A DNA stretch of 64,000 nt from Mesodorylaimus sp. YZB2_4 (taxonomy: Eukaryota > Nematoda > Enoplea > Dorylaimida > Dorylaimidae), in the NCBI GenBank assembly GCA_030248295.1, contig JASANH010001278.1:1047501-1111500 (forward strand), given 5' to 3'. Below the pieces are notes generated by a model. It searched no databases, was not told the DNA's origin, and saw only the letters and a program-made list of their open reading frames with translations. The translations under genes and the position numbers were made by a program. Shown here in pieces: positions 11,227 through 21,942 of this stretch (positions are counted from its first letter, which is position 1; each line of letters starts with the position of its first letter).

Positions 11227-11637
11227 ATGAACACGATCGCCGTCGCTGTTTTCGTGGCCTTTTTGGGCACCGTTTCGGCCGCCCCACTGTCCCACAATGA
11301 ACGTGCTTGGACGAAGGACGAAGCTTTGGCCAAGGCCAATGGTGTCAAGCAATGCATTACCGACCACAAGAACGCACCTGATGCCAATGAACAAATCCCC
11401 AAATGCATTTTGGGCGTTTTTGGTGAAGAAGTTGACATCGCCAAGCAAAGATTGCAGGCCTTTTTGAATGACGCTGGAAAGGAAGTGACCCAATATTTTT
11501 ACAATGCAGGCAAAGAAGTGTACGCCTATTACGAGAATGCCAAGGCTAAATTGGCTGGCTATGTTAGCTCTGTGGGTGAAAAGGTGGGTCAATTTTCTGA
11601 TAAGGTCTTTGGCTGGGTTGAAAAGACTATTGGCTAG
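11227..11637 (+). CDS. Small secreted amphipathic-helix protein (paralogue B)
   Basis: Encodes 136 residues in one exon. The signal peptide is residues 1-18 (MNTIAVAVFVAFLGTVSA). The mature protein has the family's two cysteines (VKQCITDHKNAPDANEQ, then PKCILGVFGEEVDIAKQ), followed by a run of amphipathic helices (GKEVTQYFYNAGKEVYAYY, NAKAKLAGYV) and the terminal GWVEKTIG. It is the cleanest of the three family members in this window. The product is secreted and its biochemical role is unknown; lipid binding or surface activity is an inference from amphipathicity only. A long opposite-strand open frame covers it but has no signal or motif. An AATAAA follows at 11695-11700. Confidence 0.85.
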   Translation: MNTIAVAVFVAFLGTVSAAPLSHNERAWTKDEALAKANGVKQCITDHKNAPDANEQIPKCILGVFGEEVDIAKQRLQAFLNDAGKEVTQYFYNAGKEVYAYYENAKAKLAGYVSSVGEKVGQFSDKVFGWVEKTIG

Positions 11638-11694
11638 ACTGAGAATCAGGTTTCTGAGAATGCTATTTGGTCGCATTCGAGAATTAAAAAAAAC

Positions 11695-11700
11695 AATAAA
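11695..11700 (+). terminator. Poly(A) signal AATAAA
   Basis: A canonical AATAAA lies 58 bases after the stop of secreted gene B. Confidence 0.65.
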
Positions 11701-11744
11701 ATTTAAAATTGCATCTGGATGGAGAGAAGTCTTCATACACTGAC

Positions 11745-13740
11745 ATGATTATTCGAACCAGGCGTTGAATCGAGGAATTTTTGATGCATTCCTCCAGTCA
11801 TTCTATGCGCCCATTAGGATGACTGGTGGAATGCACCGCTCCTTGCCAGGATCAATTTTGCCATTCTGGCTTTTGCATGGCACACAGATATAATGACAGA
11901 GAAGGCGGCAAGCTCACAGAATTGGAGCGTAGAGAGTCGCATTCTGTCATAATACCACGGCACCACCTCAAATTGCATAGATTTACAAGTTTATGCCTTA
12001 CTGTGTCTGACTCGCAGTATAGGAAATCATGACGTGCACATGTGATGCTTATGCAGCTTGAACTCTTAAATTTCCCGCTGGCGTCGTTGCGTTCTATGCA
12101 TAACACGTTAACCCAGCATCGACCGACCCACCCACCGACCCGGCCGGACCGAGCCACTGATCCGGGCCGGATCGGTTTACGGAAACCGACCCGGCCGGAT
12201 CGGAGTTTTGAATTCATGCCAAAATATCTTTTCTGGCGTCCAGTCATGTCTTCATGCAGGCAGCTAGGATCGACACTTTAACCCGCTGGACTGGCCGCCC
12301 ATGCATGACACGGCATTTTTTTGCAAGTTTTGACCTCATCCACCTTCTGTCCACATAGGAGCGCGGGGGCTGATTTGGCTTGTGAGAGGTTGATTGGGGG
12401 CAACCCCGACTGAAACGCCTCAGCTCTATTCTGGCTGAAGATGTCAGTTTAGGAAACCCGTTCTCAGAGAACTGGCTGTGGGCGATTCACCAGGAATTCA
12501 ATTGGAGGTGGAAGTGGTGCCCTCGATTGAGAAAACTGTTCCTAATTGCCAGCCGGGGCCCTCCGTTATTGCCCTCTATCATCCGGAAACGCCGATTCTG
12601 GCGCAGGATGCCCTCGGCGGTGATGCTTCAGCGGAGCAGCTCCAAGTGAGGCAGTCAGAGGGAGCCTGTCATGAAAGTTGATCGCTTCACACACGGCCGC
12701 ACTCGTCATGGCTGCTGGCTGGCAACTGGCAAAACCCATAGGAAATTGGGGTAGGTGAGGGCCCATCCCAAAAACATTTAAAAGCTGTTTTCATACCAGC
12801 CCCCTCCCACTCTAAGAAGTCAAGTCTACAAGAGAAATGTGCTGTGCTATAGGACAGTAAAAATTTGTGAAATTCTACGCTGTCGCCTCAGACAGCATGA
12901 GGCAAGGGACGAGCACGTTAACTTAGTCCTAAAGTTCTACCCCTCCTCCCCTCTCCGTTTTCGTCCGAAATCCGTCAGCCCCTTCTTTCTGACTGCGGGT
13001 GTCTGTTATCGATGGTTATCGATCGAAGAAACAATGCATCATGCCAGAAAACAAATGAGTGGGCGCAATACAACGTGGGGTCGCGTGGATCGGGTCGGAT
13101 CGGGTCGGTTTGGTGACCTTCTCTTTAATCGCCGGTTGCATATTGCAAAATTTTAATTTCGCGCGCGCGGGCAATTGATTCCGAAGAAACGCAGCCAGCC
13201 GCGCTCGCGAAACGTACTCCCACAAGACGAGTAGGGCCCAAACCGAGTTAAATGCAGTCGATGTCTGAGGCCTTCACAAAATGGGAACCAACAAGCCTCG
13301 AGAGTAAGATGCAGCAATTTCTAAAAATTTACTATCCCAAATACGAATTTCCAGCCAAGACGAAAAATCGTAACCCATGATCCGACAGTTGGCACAAAGC
13401 CAGTCACCCAAAAGCTTTGGCACAAAAGTCTCAGAAATTTTACTGGCATGGACGAAATTGCCATATCAGCCATGGCACCCACATACAGTAAAATACCTCG
13501 CCCCTTAGTTAGATGAAAAAACTCAGGCTCAAAATTCATTAGAAAAAAGCGGAATAAAAAGGGGGTGTGACAGTGGCTGCACAGCAGCCCAAAAAATTTC
13601 TTAAAACATACTCCTAGAAATGATGCAGAAAGTCTGGAAAAAAATATAAAAATATCTTCCATAAAAAATCTCTCAAAATAGCAGTCGGCTGCAAGGATGT
13701 CCACTTGCCATTCCACAATTACACGTCAGGCAGTACTGAA
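11745..13740. other. No gene seen; GACCCGGCCGGA-type tracts
   Basis: No gene found. At 12115-12205 a degenerate repeat of CCGACCCGGCCGGATCGG occurs, and at 13080-13125 GATCGGGTCGGATCGGGTCGG. These resemble the GGGTC tracts that begin the interspersed repeats at 18594 and 45846, and may be fragments of the same family. Confidence 0.45.
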
Positions 13741-13743
13741 TGC

Positions 13744-16700
13744 TCAGTCGTTACAAATTCCACGTACGCCGCACAATCCACAGATCAGGGCTGGTTTCCG
13801 AATACGAAGCGGATAACGACGACCAGTGGTTGGCAAGGGTGGAGAATCTGCCATTGATTTCAATCCGACGGTCAAATTGTTCGTTGAAGCGGCAGCTTCT
13901 GGCAAAGCGGCTTCTTTCTCTGGAATCGCGCCTGCAGTTGGTGCTTCTATCAAAATCGAATCATTCGGATGTTCATCGAGCTGGGTCAAATTTGCGTCGT
14001 CCTCTTTCTCATGGACAGATTGGTGACGGTCTGGAGAAAAATCCATGTGAAACTAATACAATCATCTGATGCTGACATACCAGCTTCAGCCAAAGGACCG
14101 AAACTAGCTTCGGCCACGTTCTCCCTCCCGACTGGTACGGCGCTATCCAACCCATCAGACGGGGATTCCGAGACTAAAAACGTCGAACTTGTGATTTGTT
14201 TCCAATCTGAAAAAAACATGTCATTCTGGGACTTTTTGTTGAGGTTAGTCACATACTTTTCATGGCCAGAGGCAATCCGATAGGCCTCAGATCTTCCGAA
14301 AGGTCATCTTCAGATTGAATGATGTAGAGTTTTTTCTTTCCTTTCGTGGCGTCCACTATGGGAGATATTTCCTGCCCATCTTCCCTCAAAAAAAGCATCT
14401 AAAATGGGAAAGTATTTAACTCGCATGTCAAGACTCGAAAATTATCTGTTGTTTACCTTCCTACTGGGACCAGCTTTTTCCCCGCGACCATCAGATTTTC
14501 CTGAAGCTATTGGCTTCTTCGAAGCATTGGATCGTTTGCTGTTTTCATCCAGCGTATTTTCGACATCATGCAGAGCTGCCGAATGATTCTGATTTTTCAA
14601 CATCGTTGGACGACGCAACGGGGGGCCACATTCTTTGTTCACTTCCTCCTTCAAATTTTCCGCATTTCTTGGAATCTCTGGCGAAACGTTGGGGGGTGAC
14701 TCAGCTGTCATTGTTTCTGAAGGTAAAATAAAGACATCTCATAGAGCTGAATATGGTCATTTGAAAAAGTTTGATCGGACAGATTGAGATATGTGAGGAA
14801 AAATACGAGGAAAAGATGGGAAGTTTGTCAAGAAGCAATTTACTCGCGACGACTCGATTGTTCACCCCCATCGGGTAGAGAACGACGAGCTCAATGGCTG
14901 AGAAAGTCAGAGTATCGACCACTAGAATCCACGTTCCAAAACAACCCTCTCAGGCATGTATGTCGTGCTCCTCCGATGCCTACAACCGCTTAGCATAATG
15001 AAATACACTAGCCTGACTGCTGGTCGAATGCACCCAGTCCTGATGCAGAGGCTCATGAGGGGGGGGGGGTGGCTCAGCTGCTGGCTCTGTGCAGAGAGTC
15101 GATTCCAGTCGATCTACACTGATCGTAGGATGCCCAGTTCCACTGTTGATTGAGCAGTGACAAAATTTAAAACTAGAGGATCCTTTACGAGCACAGCAAT
15201 GCAAGACTCTGTCTCAACATTCACAGACCTTACCCAAAGACAACACAAACCAAGCCCCATTCCAAGTACCTGCCTTGGAGTCGTCCTGAACTCTTACAGT
15301 ACCAACTAAAGGGGGCGACGACCGCAGAGGCCCCTTGAGAGTATGCTAATCCAAGCCCCGCCCACACGGCAGGCCTGCCAAATGGGATCGACAGATGCGA
15401 AGGATGGTCCCAAGACTTTAGAGTGATTCGCTGGAAACGAATCGCAAACAACAGAGAGCACCAATTTCACCTGAGGGCCTTTTATTACTCTACCCGGCTC
15501 CTCCCCACAAAGCCTGCCCTAGCCACATGTAAGAGGCGTCTTTGGCCAGTGGAGAAGGTAGTGTACCTACGGTTCTTTCCCCCTTATACGCGGAGCTATG
15601 TGATTGTCCTCATTGCCCGCTCCATACTGTACGCTCTCCTAAAGAATTCTACACGCTCTCATGCAGCAATTCACAAGTGTAACCCTTACCGTCACCGTTT
15701 TGGTCACTTCCGTTTTCACTGAAGACCATCGAAACAGGGCTGTGGTAGTTTTTCTGAAATCAAGAAAGTTGTGTCATTGTAATGGCTTCCATACGTGATC
15801 AGCGCATTTTTACACCAAGGATAATCCCCCCCCCCCCGAACTCTTGGCCCCCAACCAGTTTCCTCGCACTCTGAACCCCTAATTTGTAGCCTAAAAGTGA
15901 AAGTGAGAGTAGAATCACCCACTGGTGACGCCATCCTTGCCAGCCAGGTTGAAATCTAAGGAGTGGAGTTCGGGAGCGAAAGCCCACGAGCGTCAATCTT
16001 GATTTAAAAAATTAGGCCGAATGGATCAAGTAAGCCACCAAACAGCCCGGGGGATTCTTCACTTACGTGGTGGCGAAGCGCCTGTTGTTTCTGGATCCAA
16101 GCGGCACCGTGCACGGTGTCGTCGTTGTGATTCAAGTCCGAAACGTCAGACAATTTCAGGTCGGGATCCGTATCTGAAAAAAGAAATATTTCAGGCCTGC
16201 CACCAATTGAATGACACCGAAATCCAAGTAGGGTAAAGTGACATAGTCTAGAACACCTCGATCCCACACCTGTTCTGATGTCTTCCAGTTTTTAACGGAA
16301 TTCCCATCAGCAAAAAGGATTTTCCGTTAGCAAAACTCTTAGAATAAGTCTAGTTAGACCCCGGACCTTACAGGAGTTTCGAATTAGGCCAAAGTAAGCC
16401 TAAAACAGTGCAGTTTAACCAAAATTTACACCCGTTTTTACCTCCTGGGGGAGAGGGAGGGTGTAGTGACACATAACATTCATCCGTCATCCGCTATCTT
16501 GAAGACGGCGCAACATTTTGAATTCCCACCAATCGAAGCCAAATTTTGTTTTGGCGGAAATATATGAGGCCTGTCATGTCACGTCAAGTCATATTTTAAG
16601 CATAGGCAAGCACTATACAGCGCGCTCGAGGGCTAAGGAACACAATATACAACGACAATCATTTTCACCCAGGCGGGAGTCGAACCCTACCATCTAAGTG

Positions 16701-17126
16701 CGCACCCAGCGTGAGACACAGGCGCCTTAACCCGCTAGGCCACCACCCCCCTAGGTCGAGAGTTTCACGTACCTTCCAGCACGAATGACTCGATGTCGCT
16801 ACCGTCGCATACTTTCCTTGGCTCTTTCGACATCTGGTACTGCGCCGATTTCTTGCGAAAGTTATAGTCCCACATGGCCCTGGAAAAAGCTCATGGTCTA
16901 TCATAAAAACGGAGCGCTCGCATATTTTCACTTACTTCATGACCCTCGCCTGATTAGCCGGGTTTGTAAGCTGGGGCACGATCTAGAACGATGTTAGCCT
17001 GAATTGAGGCACAGTGAACTTTTCTTATCAACTTACTCGGCCGCGACGAATCGGCCATTTCGGCGCAGGTTTCTTGTCTTTCTCATCGTTAGCTTTGTCC
17101 GACTTCGATAATGTAGGCTCGGCCAT
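13744..17126 (-). CDS. Nine-exon gene, probable nuclear low-complexity protein
   Basis: Exons on the minus strand: 17126-17037, 16982-16936, 16879-16773, 16173-16067, 15753-15720, 14716-14457, 14398-14257, 14206-14081 and 14030-13744. All borders are GT/AG, the phases join without a stop, and the total is 1200 bases (399 residues). The start is MAEPTLSKSDK, preceded by no earlier in-frame signal. The N-terminus is lysine-rich (KDKKPAPKWPIRRGR), and a conserved-looking segment follows (AMWDYNFRKKSAQYQMSK). The middle is acidic/Ser/Asn-rich, and the C-terminus has GRRYPLRIRKP and a short CGLCG. There is no signal peptide or membrane helix. The basic C-terminal motif loosely recalls the basic motifs of shugoshin or CENP-C, but the match is too short to name the protein. 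Exon 5 is only 34 bases and is the weakest. Intron 3 (16174-16772) contains a SINE. Confidence 0.7.
16565..16752 (-). repeat. tRNA-derived SINE, family 1 (copy 2)
   Basis: It lies in intron 3 of the nine-exon gene, in the same orientation as the gene. The plus strand shows the tail (GTCATGTCACGTCAAGTCAT) at left, then GCGCTCGAGGGCTAAGG, the box B complement GGGAGTCGAACCC, and the head complement GCCTTAACCCGCTAGGCCAC at right. Confidence 0.8.
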
Positions 17127-17129
17127 TTT

Positions 17130-18150
17130 CTTGGACGCAGACGCGGACGTTGACTACCGACTTCAGCTGATAAAGCAGCCGTCCGTCGCAGTATAAAAAT
17201 TCGGAATGCGGTGTTCGTCTTGTCGTCAATTGGGATGGATGCCCCTCAATTCTGGTTTCCTGTCTGTTTTTTTCTTGACTCGGTTCGCGGCTTCCCAACT
17301 AGTTTTTCTTTCCTCTCGCAATCAGCCTCCCCTCCCCCACGAAACTATTATCCATGTCGGCCAGGTGTATCACTTTCCAGAACCGACAAGGGATCCTTCG
17401 TCCGCATCTGGTCGTTTAGCAGCTCAGCACCATGCAGAATATGTTATTTAACTTGTTGATATAGTGCAGAGTGCACCTGGATGCACTCAGGCTAGTTTTC
17501 TTGGAAACTAACTGAATTCCTCTTATCAGCGTCCGTTTTAGAACGGCACTTGGGGTGCAATGCCGACCAACAAATAACGAATGCACCTATAATACTTACC
17601 CCAATTGGTTCACTTTGCATATCACCAGGCTTCGTTGTCCTTCTGCTTCTAGAAAATTTTAGGGATGTCATCCTGATGGCATAATACTTTGATAACTGAT
17701 GGAAAAGAAAGTGCAATAGCAGGCACCGAACGGATAACACATTATCCACTGATTGCGTCTTAAGTAAGTAATTTTAGAAGGGTATCTAATAGAGCACTTA
17801 TCAGGTCATAGGCCGTATTCCAGAAAGCTCGCCTGGGTAATAGCGGCATGAAAGTAAAATTCGAGTGGGGCGAGCGAATGTGGTCTAACATGGTTCGTTT
17901 GTGCACTCGTCTCATGTGACTTGTTGGTTTCTGCTGTGGTCTAGGCTAAACAAGTCAACGATGTCATCACACCTCTCGACACCTCACCATCAGGGTTGCA
18001 CCTGCTGTTCTGTTGCTTGCACTTCACTTCATTCAGTGCAGGAAGCGAGAGAGGATTGTCGCGACGGAGCGCGATGGATTTCAAGGCTCACATTACAGCC
18101 CAGGAGAAGCATCGTCGACTTGCGACTTTACGATGTGATTCTTTCCTTTT
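17130..18150. other. No gene seen; 5' flank of the nine-exon gene
   Basis: The immediate upstream region of the minus-strand gene starting at 17126 lies here. I see no TATA box in a convincing position and no other gene. Confidence 0.4.
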
Positions 18151-18153
18151 TAT

Positions 18154-18388
18154 GTCCTGTCGGTGTTGACAGACAAGACTGTCACTCGTTTGGCTTCCGT
18201 CTCTCCAATCGGAGCACCTCGGCGGTACGGGTAAGTCACCCACGGCCTGGCGTGAAAGGTCAGCGAGGGTTTACGGTTCGCAAGCTGACCTCCATCACGG
18301 GGATCGAACCCGGGACGAGTCCAGCCACTCGCTCCCTAGCATTATGGAGAGACGAATGCCGAACTCCGCTGCACCGCCGCAGCCGCCT
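18154..18388 (-). repeat. tRNA-derived SINE, family 2 (copy 2, truncated)
   Basis: Matches the copy at 615-1075 from the tRNA-like head at right (complement of TGGCTGGACTCGTCCCGGG and of GGTTCGATCCC) to CTGTCGGTGTTGACAG at left. The 3' part present in the other two copies is missing. Confidence 0.75.
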
Positions 18389-18593
18389 TGTCTGCCATAA
18401 CTGACTTTTGCGGCACCAAGCATTTTGAATTGATGGGAAGCCACACAAGCGATTCAGGGCAGGAAAGTTCCAAGCCTACGAAGGCCACTTCAGCATTGAA
18501 GCTACTGCCATATCCAATTAGTGCAGCCATCATTTTTGTGCCTGTGCAATTACTGTACAAACAGCTTCCTGTTCATGTGTTACCACGTCTAAA

Positions 18594-19660
18594 CCCCGGA
18601 TCGGGTCGGGTACTTTTGGGTCGGATACCTTTTTTCGAAAGATCGGGTCAAACGGGTCAAAAATACAGCAATTTTGCAAGTCACCAACTACTACTAGCAG
18701 GTACAGAAACTTTCATATTTCCTTGACCCCAGGATTTGCAGGATATGACCTCGGGTACTCTTCGGCTGGGTTAGCTAAAGTCCAGGTCGAGACGGGTCAG
18801 AAATACAGCAATTTTGCAAGTTCTTATTACTTAGATTCAAAACCGAATCAACGATTTCAAAAACGTTTCAAATGTCTGTTCACCCTATGTTTTGCAACAA
18901 TTACTTTAGGCACGCATGTAACCAAGCCTGGCAGGCGTAGGAGGGAGGCGGCCGACTAAAGTCGGCGGGATAAGCCCTCCAACAGAGTCAAGTCTTGCGA
19001 CTATACCTACGGCTGAAACATCAACCCGAGGGGTTGACGTCTCCCAGCCAGGGGGAGTATCGATTACTCTCCCCCACTCGCCATGGCCTACCAGGCGGGG
19101 GGTCACATGCATAGTCTTGTATCCCACGCTTTAATTCTGCGTCCCTTCCAATAATAACAGACAGGTTGTAAACTGCGACCATGACCAATTTTTCTGATTA
19201 ATTTTTGCATAAGAAAGGGTCTGTATTAAGAGTTCTTAAGAGTTTAAACACTCTCAGCAGCTCTGACGAATGGCTGGGGCTAGCCATAGTCTGAGGAGGA
19301 GTCGATAATTTTCAGCGGGTCGTAGGAGTATCTTCAATCAAAATTGATTCCTGAATAAGACAAGTAAATTCCTGGGTATACCTGGCTGGAAAAACCTGAT
19401 GTTTAGTCTGTGCTCAAACCAAAAAAGATTTCCACACAGTTTTAACTTTGTTCAAAAGTCATAGGTACCCTCACACTCCGCCATCAGTAGCGAAGGTTCT
19501 GACAGGAGCTAGTGGCCTTTGCAAGCAATATCTTCTGTGAAGACTAGATGCAACTCTAACGTGCGGTTAATTTATATTTATGTATTTCTTGGTTTAACCG
19601 GTACAGCCTGTCTCTGACTCCAAAAGTTATGAGAGTTGTCTCTCTTATTCACGCCTATTA
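18594..19660. repeat. Interspersed ~1 kb repeat, copy 1
   Basis: It begins with CCCCGGATCGGGTCGGGTAC and GGGTC tracts. It then shares many blocks in the same order with 45846-46640: TTTTGCAAGT, AGGATTTGCAG, CCAATTTTTCTGA, CCTGGGTATACCTGGCTGGA, CATCAGTAG, GGTTCTGACAGGAGCTAGTG, GACTAGATGCAACTCTA. Relative to that copy it carries an extra GC-rich insert at about 18905-19135. No coding capacity is visible, so it is probably a non-autonomous transposon or LTR-like remnant of unknown class. Confidence 0.65.
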
Positions 19661-19699
19661 TTGGATTGGTTAAATGTTGTCTCTAGTGGACAGACCCGA

Positions 19700-20430
19700 G
19701 TCGCTTTTAGATCTACCATGGTTTTTAAAAATTATTTGACCACTACGGTGGGAAATATGAGGGAATTCTGTTTTTCAATCAAGGATTACTAAGGAATAAC
19801 AAGAAATAAAAATTCGAGCACGTAATGAGATGTCTTCATCGAAATATTTTCACACAGTCACCTTTACAGCAAAGTCAACCACATGTTCTGATAATTTGTG
19901 CGAAGTTTTTATCTCAAGGGACTTCAGCTGTTTATAAAAAATGTGGGGCAGGGACTTTCGGGTCCACCGACCTGATCCGGGTTCGCGAATTCGAGGGTGA
20001 AGAAGCACACACGGGAATTTTTGTTGGGGGTCCAGCATAGGAAGTGTCTCACTCCCATCTTATTTTACAATCTCTCACAAGATCAAACGCGTGAAGCAAA
20101 CCCAAACCATATCAACCTTATTCCAAAACAGCACAACCTTCAATTTGAACTCGTTGACAGAGTGATTGCATTTTTTTCAAAACCATGAAAAAGCTGTTTT
20201 CCACAGGATTATTTTATTAAAAGTTATTTTCAATTTTCACAAACGCTAGTTTCTCAGCAGCGGTTCACCAGTCTAGAAAATGGGAAAATCATGCAGACGG
20301 AACAAAGTTGTTCTTTTACGACCTAGATTCTTATTTATATATCGTTCAAGAAGGCTGCAGAAACTCAGTGTCAACCTGAAACTTCGATTTCCACTTACCA
20401 CGTCTAAATTTCCGAAATCCAAACTCTGAA
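19700..20430. other. No gene seen
   Basis: AT-rich intergenic stretch before the inhibitor gene. No feature supported. Confidence 0.4.
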
Positions 20431-20433
20431 AAA

Positions 20434-21541
20434 ATGGTTTCAAAAATGATTATTTTGGCTATTATTATAAACTTGATGAATCTGTATGAATCCTCAGCTC
20501 AAGGTATGATGATCTAGCAAATTTAAAATTAAAAAAAAGAGTAGATTATCAGAAAAGATGCTAGTGAAAAATAAAATGTTGACTAAATTTTTGCAGTGTA
20601 CCCAGTTCTTTCGGCCTCATTCAAAACTGCTTACTGTCCAACAGTTCCAGTGGATGCATTCAACACAATCGAGTGTATCGACGATTCTGGTTGCCCGGGC
20701 ATCGCCAAGTGCTGTCCAACAACAAGAGGCAACAAATGTCTGGTTCCTACAGGTATAACCAAATTTAGTTTTTTTTCCACCAAGCAAGTCAGAAAGTCTG
20801 TTTCAGCACAACCACCAAAAGGCACGAGTCAGCCGTGTGGTGGCTTGAACGAACAATGGGAAACATGTACTACGCCTTGCCCACCATCCTGCGAGTTCAG
20901 CAATCCCTTCGATTCGTACCCTTATCGTGTGAATAATCCTTACTTCAGCAGAAACCTGGTCGGTGCTTGTGCTGGGTGCATCGCTGGCTGCACTTGCATC
21001 TCTGGTTATATCAGGGAGCGTCTACAGGGCGGTAGCGCTTGCGTTCCTGCCGGCGCTGCAACATGCGTCGCGTCTGCTGGATATCCGGCCCCATATCCAT
21101 TCGATTTGTACAGCAGATACGGATATTCGAACCGCCTGCGTCTGCCTAGTCTTTACTGGAACACATTGTACAATCGAAACGCCCTCGCTCCAGTGCCAGT
21201 AATTGAGCCCCCTGTGCCCGCCGTTGCACCTGCGCCCGCGGTCGCACCTGTGGTGCCAGTCGCACCAGTAGCTCCCCTCGCACAAGCCGTGGCACCAGTG
21301 GCTCCATTGGTGCCTGCTGTAGGGCCCTACTTCCCAAGATATCCTTATTATTATCCCGAAAATGGTAAGTTTACTCAAAGATTTTCGATTTTCCCCAAAA
21401 AATTTATTGATTTTAGCCGCAGCAATTGCACCAGAATACTTGTTGCCCTTTGAAAAACGATCGAAAGACGACAAGAAAGATGCAAAGAATGAAAAAGACA
21501 TAAAGAAAGATAAAAATGAAGAAAAAAAGGAAAGTAATTGA
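20434..21541 (+). CDS. Secreted WAP + TIL domain protease inhibitor
   Basis: Exons: 20434-20503, 20597-20752, 20807-21364 and 21417-21541; all introns are GT-AG and each exon junction is in phase 1. Exon 1 encodes a signal peptide (MIILAIIINLMNLYESSA). Exon 2 is a WAP four-disulfide core (CPT...CIDDSGCPG, AKCCPT, KCLVP). Exon 3 starts with a trypsin-inhibitor-like (TIL) cysteine module (CGGLNEQWETCTTPCPPSC ... CIAGCTCISGY ... CVP ... C) and continues into a Pro/Ala/Val tract of PVAPVAP type ending in aromatic PRYPYYYPE. Exon 4 adds a Lys/Asp/Glu-rich tail. WAP and TIL modules are known serine-protease inhibitors, so the protein probably acts outside the cell, in cuticle, secretion or immunity. 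The charged tail and AP-rich linker are unusual additions. Confidence 0.8.
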
Positions 21542-21791
21542 GGCACACCGTGTTTGGCCATACCAATAGTTTAATCTAGAACCCCAAGTTATTTTTGAGA
21601 TTTGCATACCTTGAGTCCAATTATTTCGGACATAATTTTGTGAACTTGCAGAGCTCCTGTTTTAAATGAGTAAAATTTATTGTGGCAGACAGCAGTTGCT
21701 TGAAGATTATAATATCAGTTATTTTCTGCATTGCATATAAGATATAAGCACAGCCAGTGGAGCAGTTGTTACAAAATGACAAGGCCCACCA

Positions 21792-21935
21792 ACTCATGTC
21801 CTACTCTATCCATAGCCAAGCATGTACAGCGCACTCGAAGGCAAAGGAACACAATAAACGACAATCATATTTTACCCAGGCGTGAGTCGAGCCCACCCTC
21901 GTAAGTGCCACCTAGCGTGAGAGGCAAGCGCCTCC
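21792..21935 (-). repeat. SINE family 1, 3' part of a split copy
   Basis: The tail and body match other family 1 copies (CATAGCCAAGCATGTACAGC, GGCGTGAGTCGAGCCC). The copy stops after GAGAGGCAAGCGCCT, where the foldback element begins. The missing head piece (TTAACCCGCTAGGCCACG) is found at 24729-24746, on the other side of that element. Confidence 0.7.
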
Positions 21936-21942
21936 AAGTTAT

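Noticed and set aside
16670-16752. Functional tRNA gene (minus strand)
   Set aside because: A and B boxes are present, but the anticodon stem does not pair properly and the sequence continues into a dispersed SINE body and tail.
21022-21561. 179-codon minus-strand open frame
   Set aside because: Antisense of the inhibitor's Pro/Ala/Val exon; no independent support.
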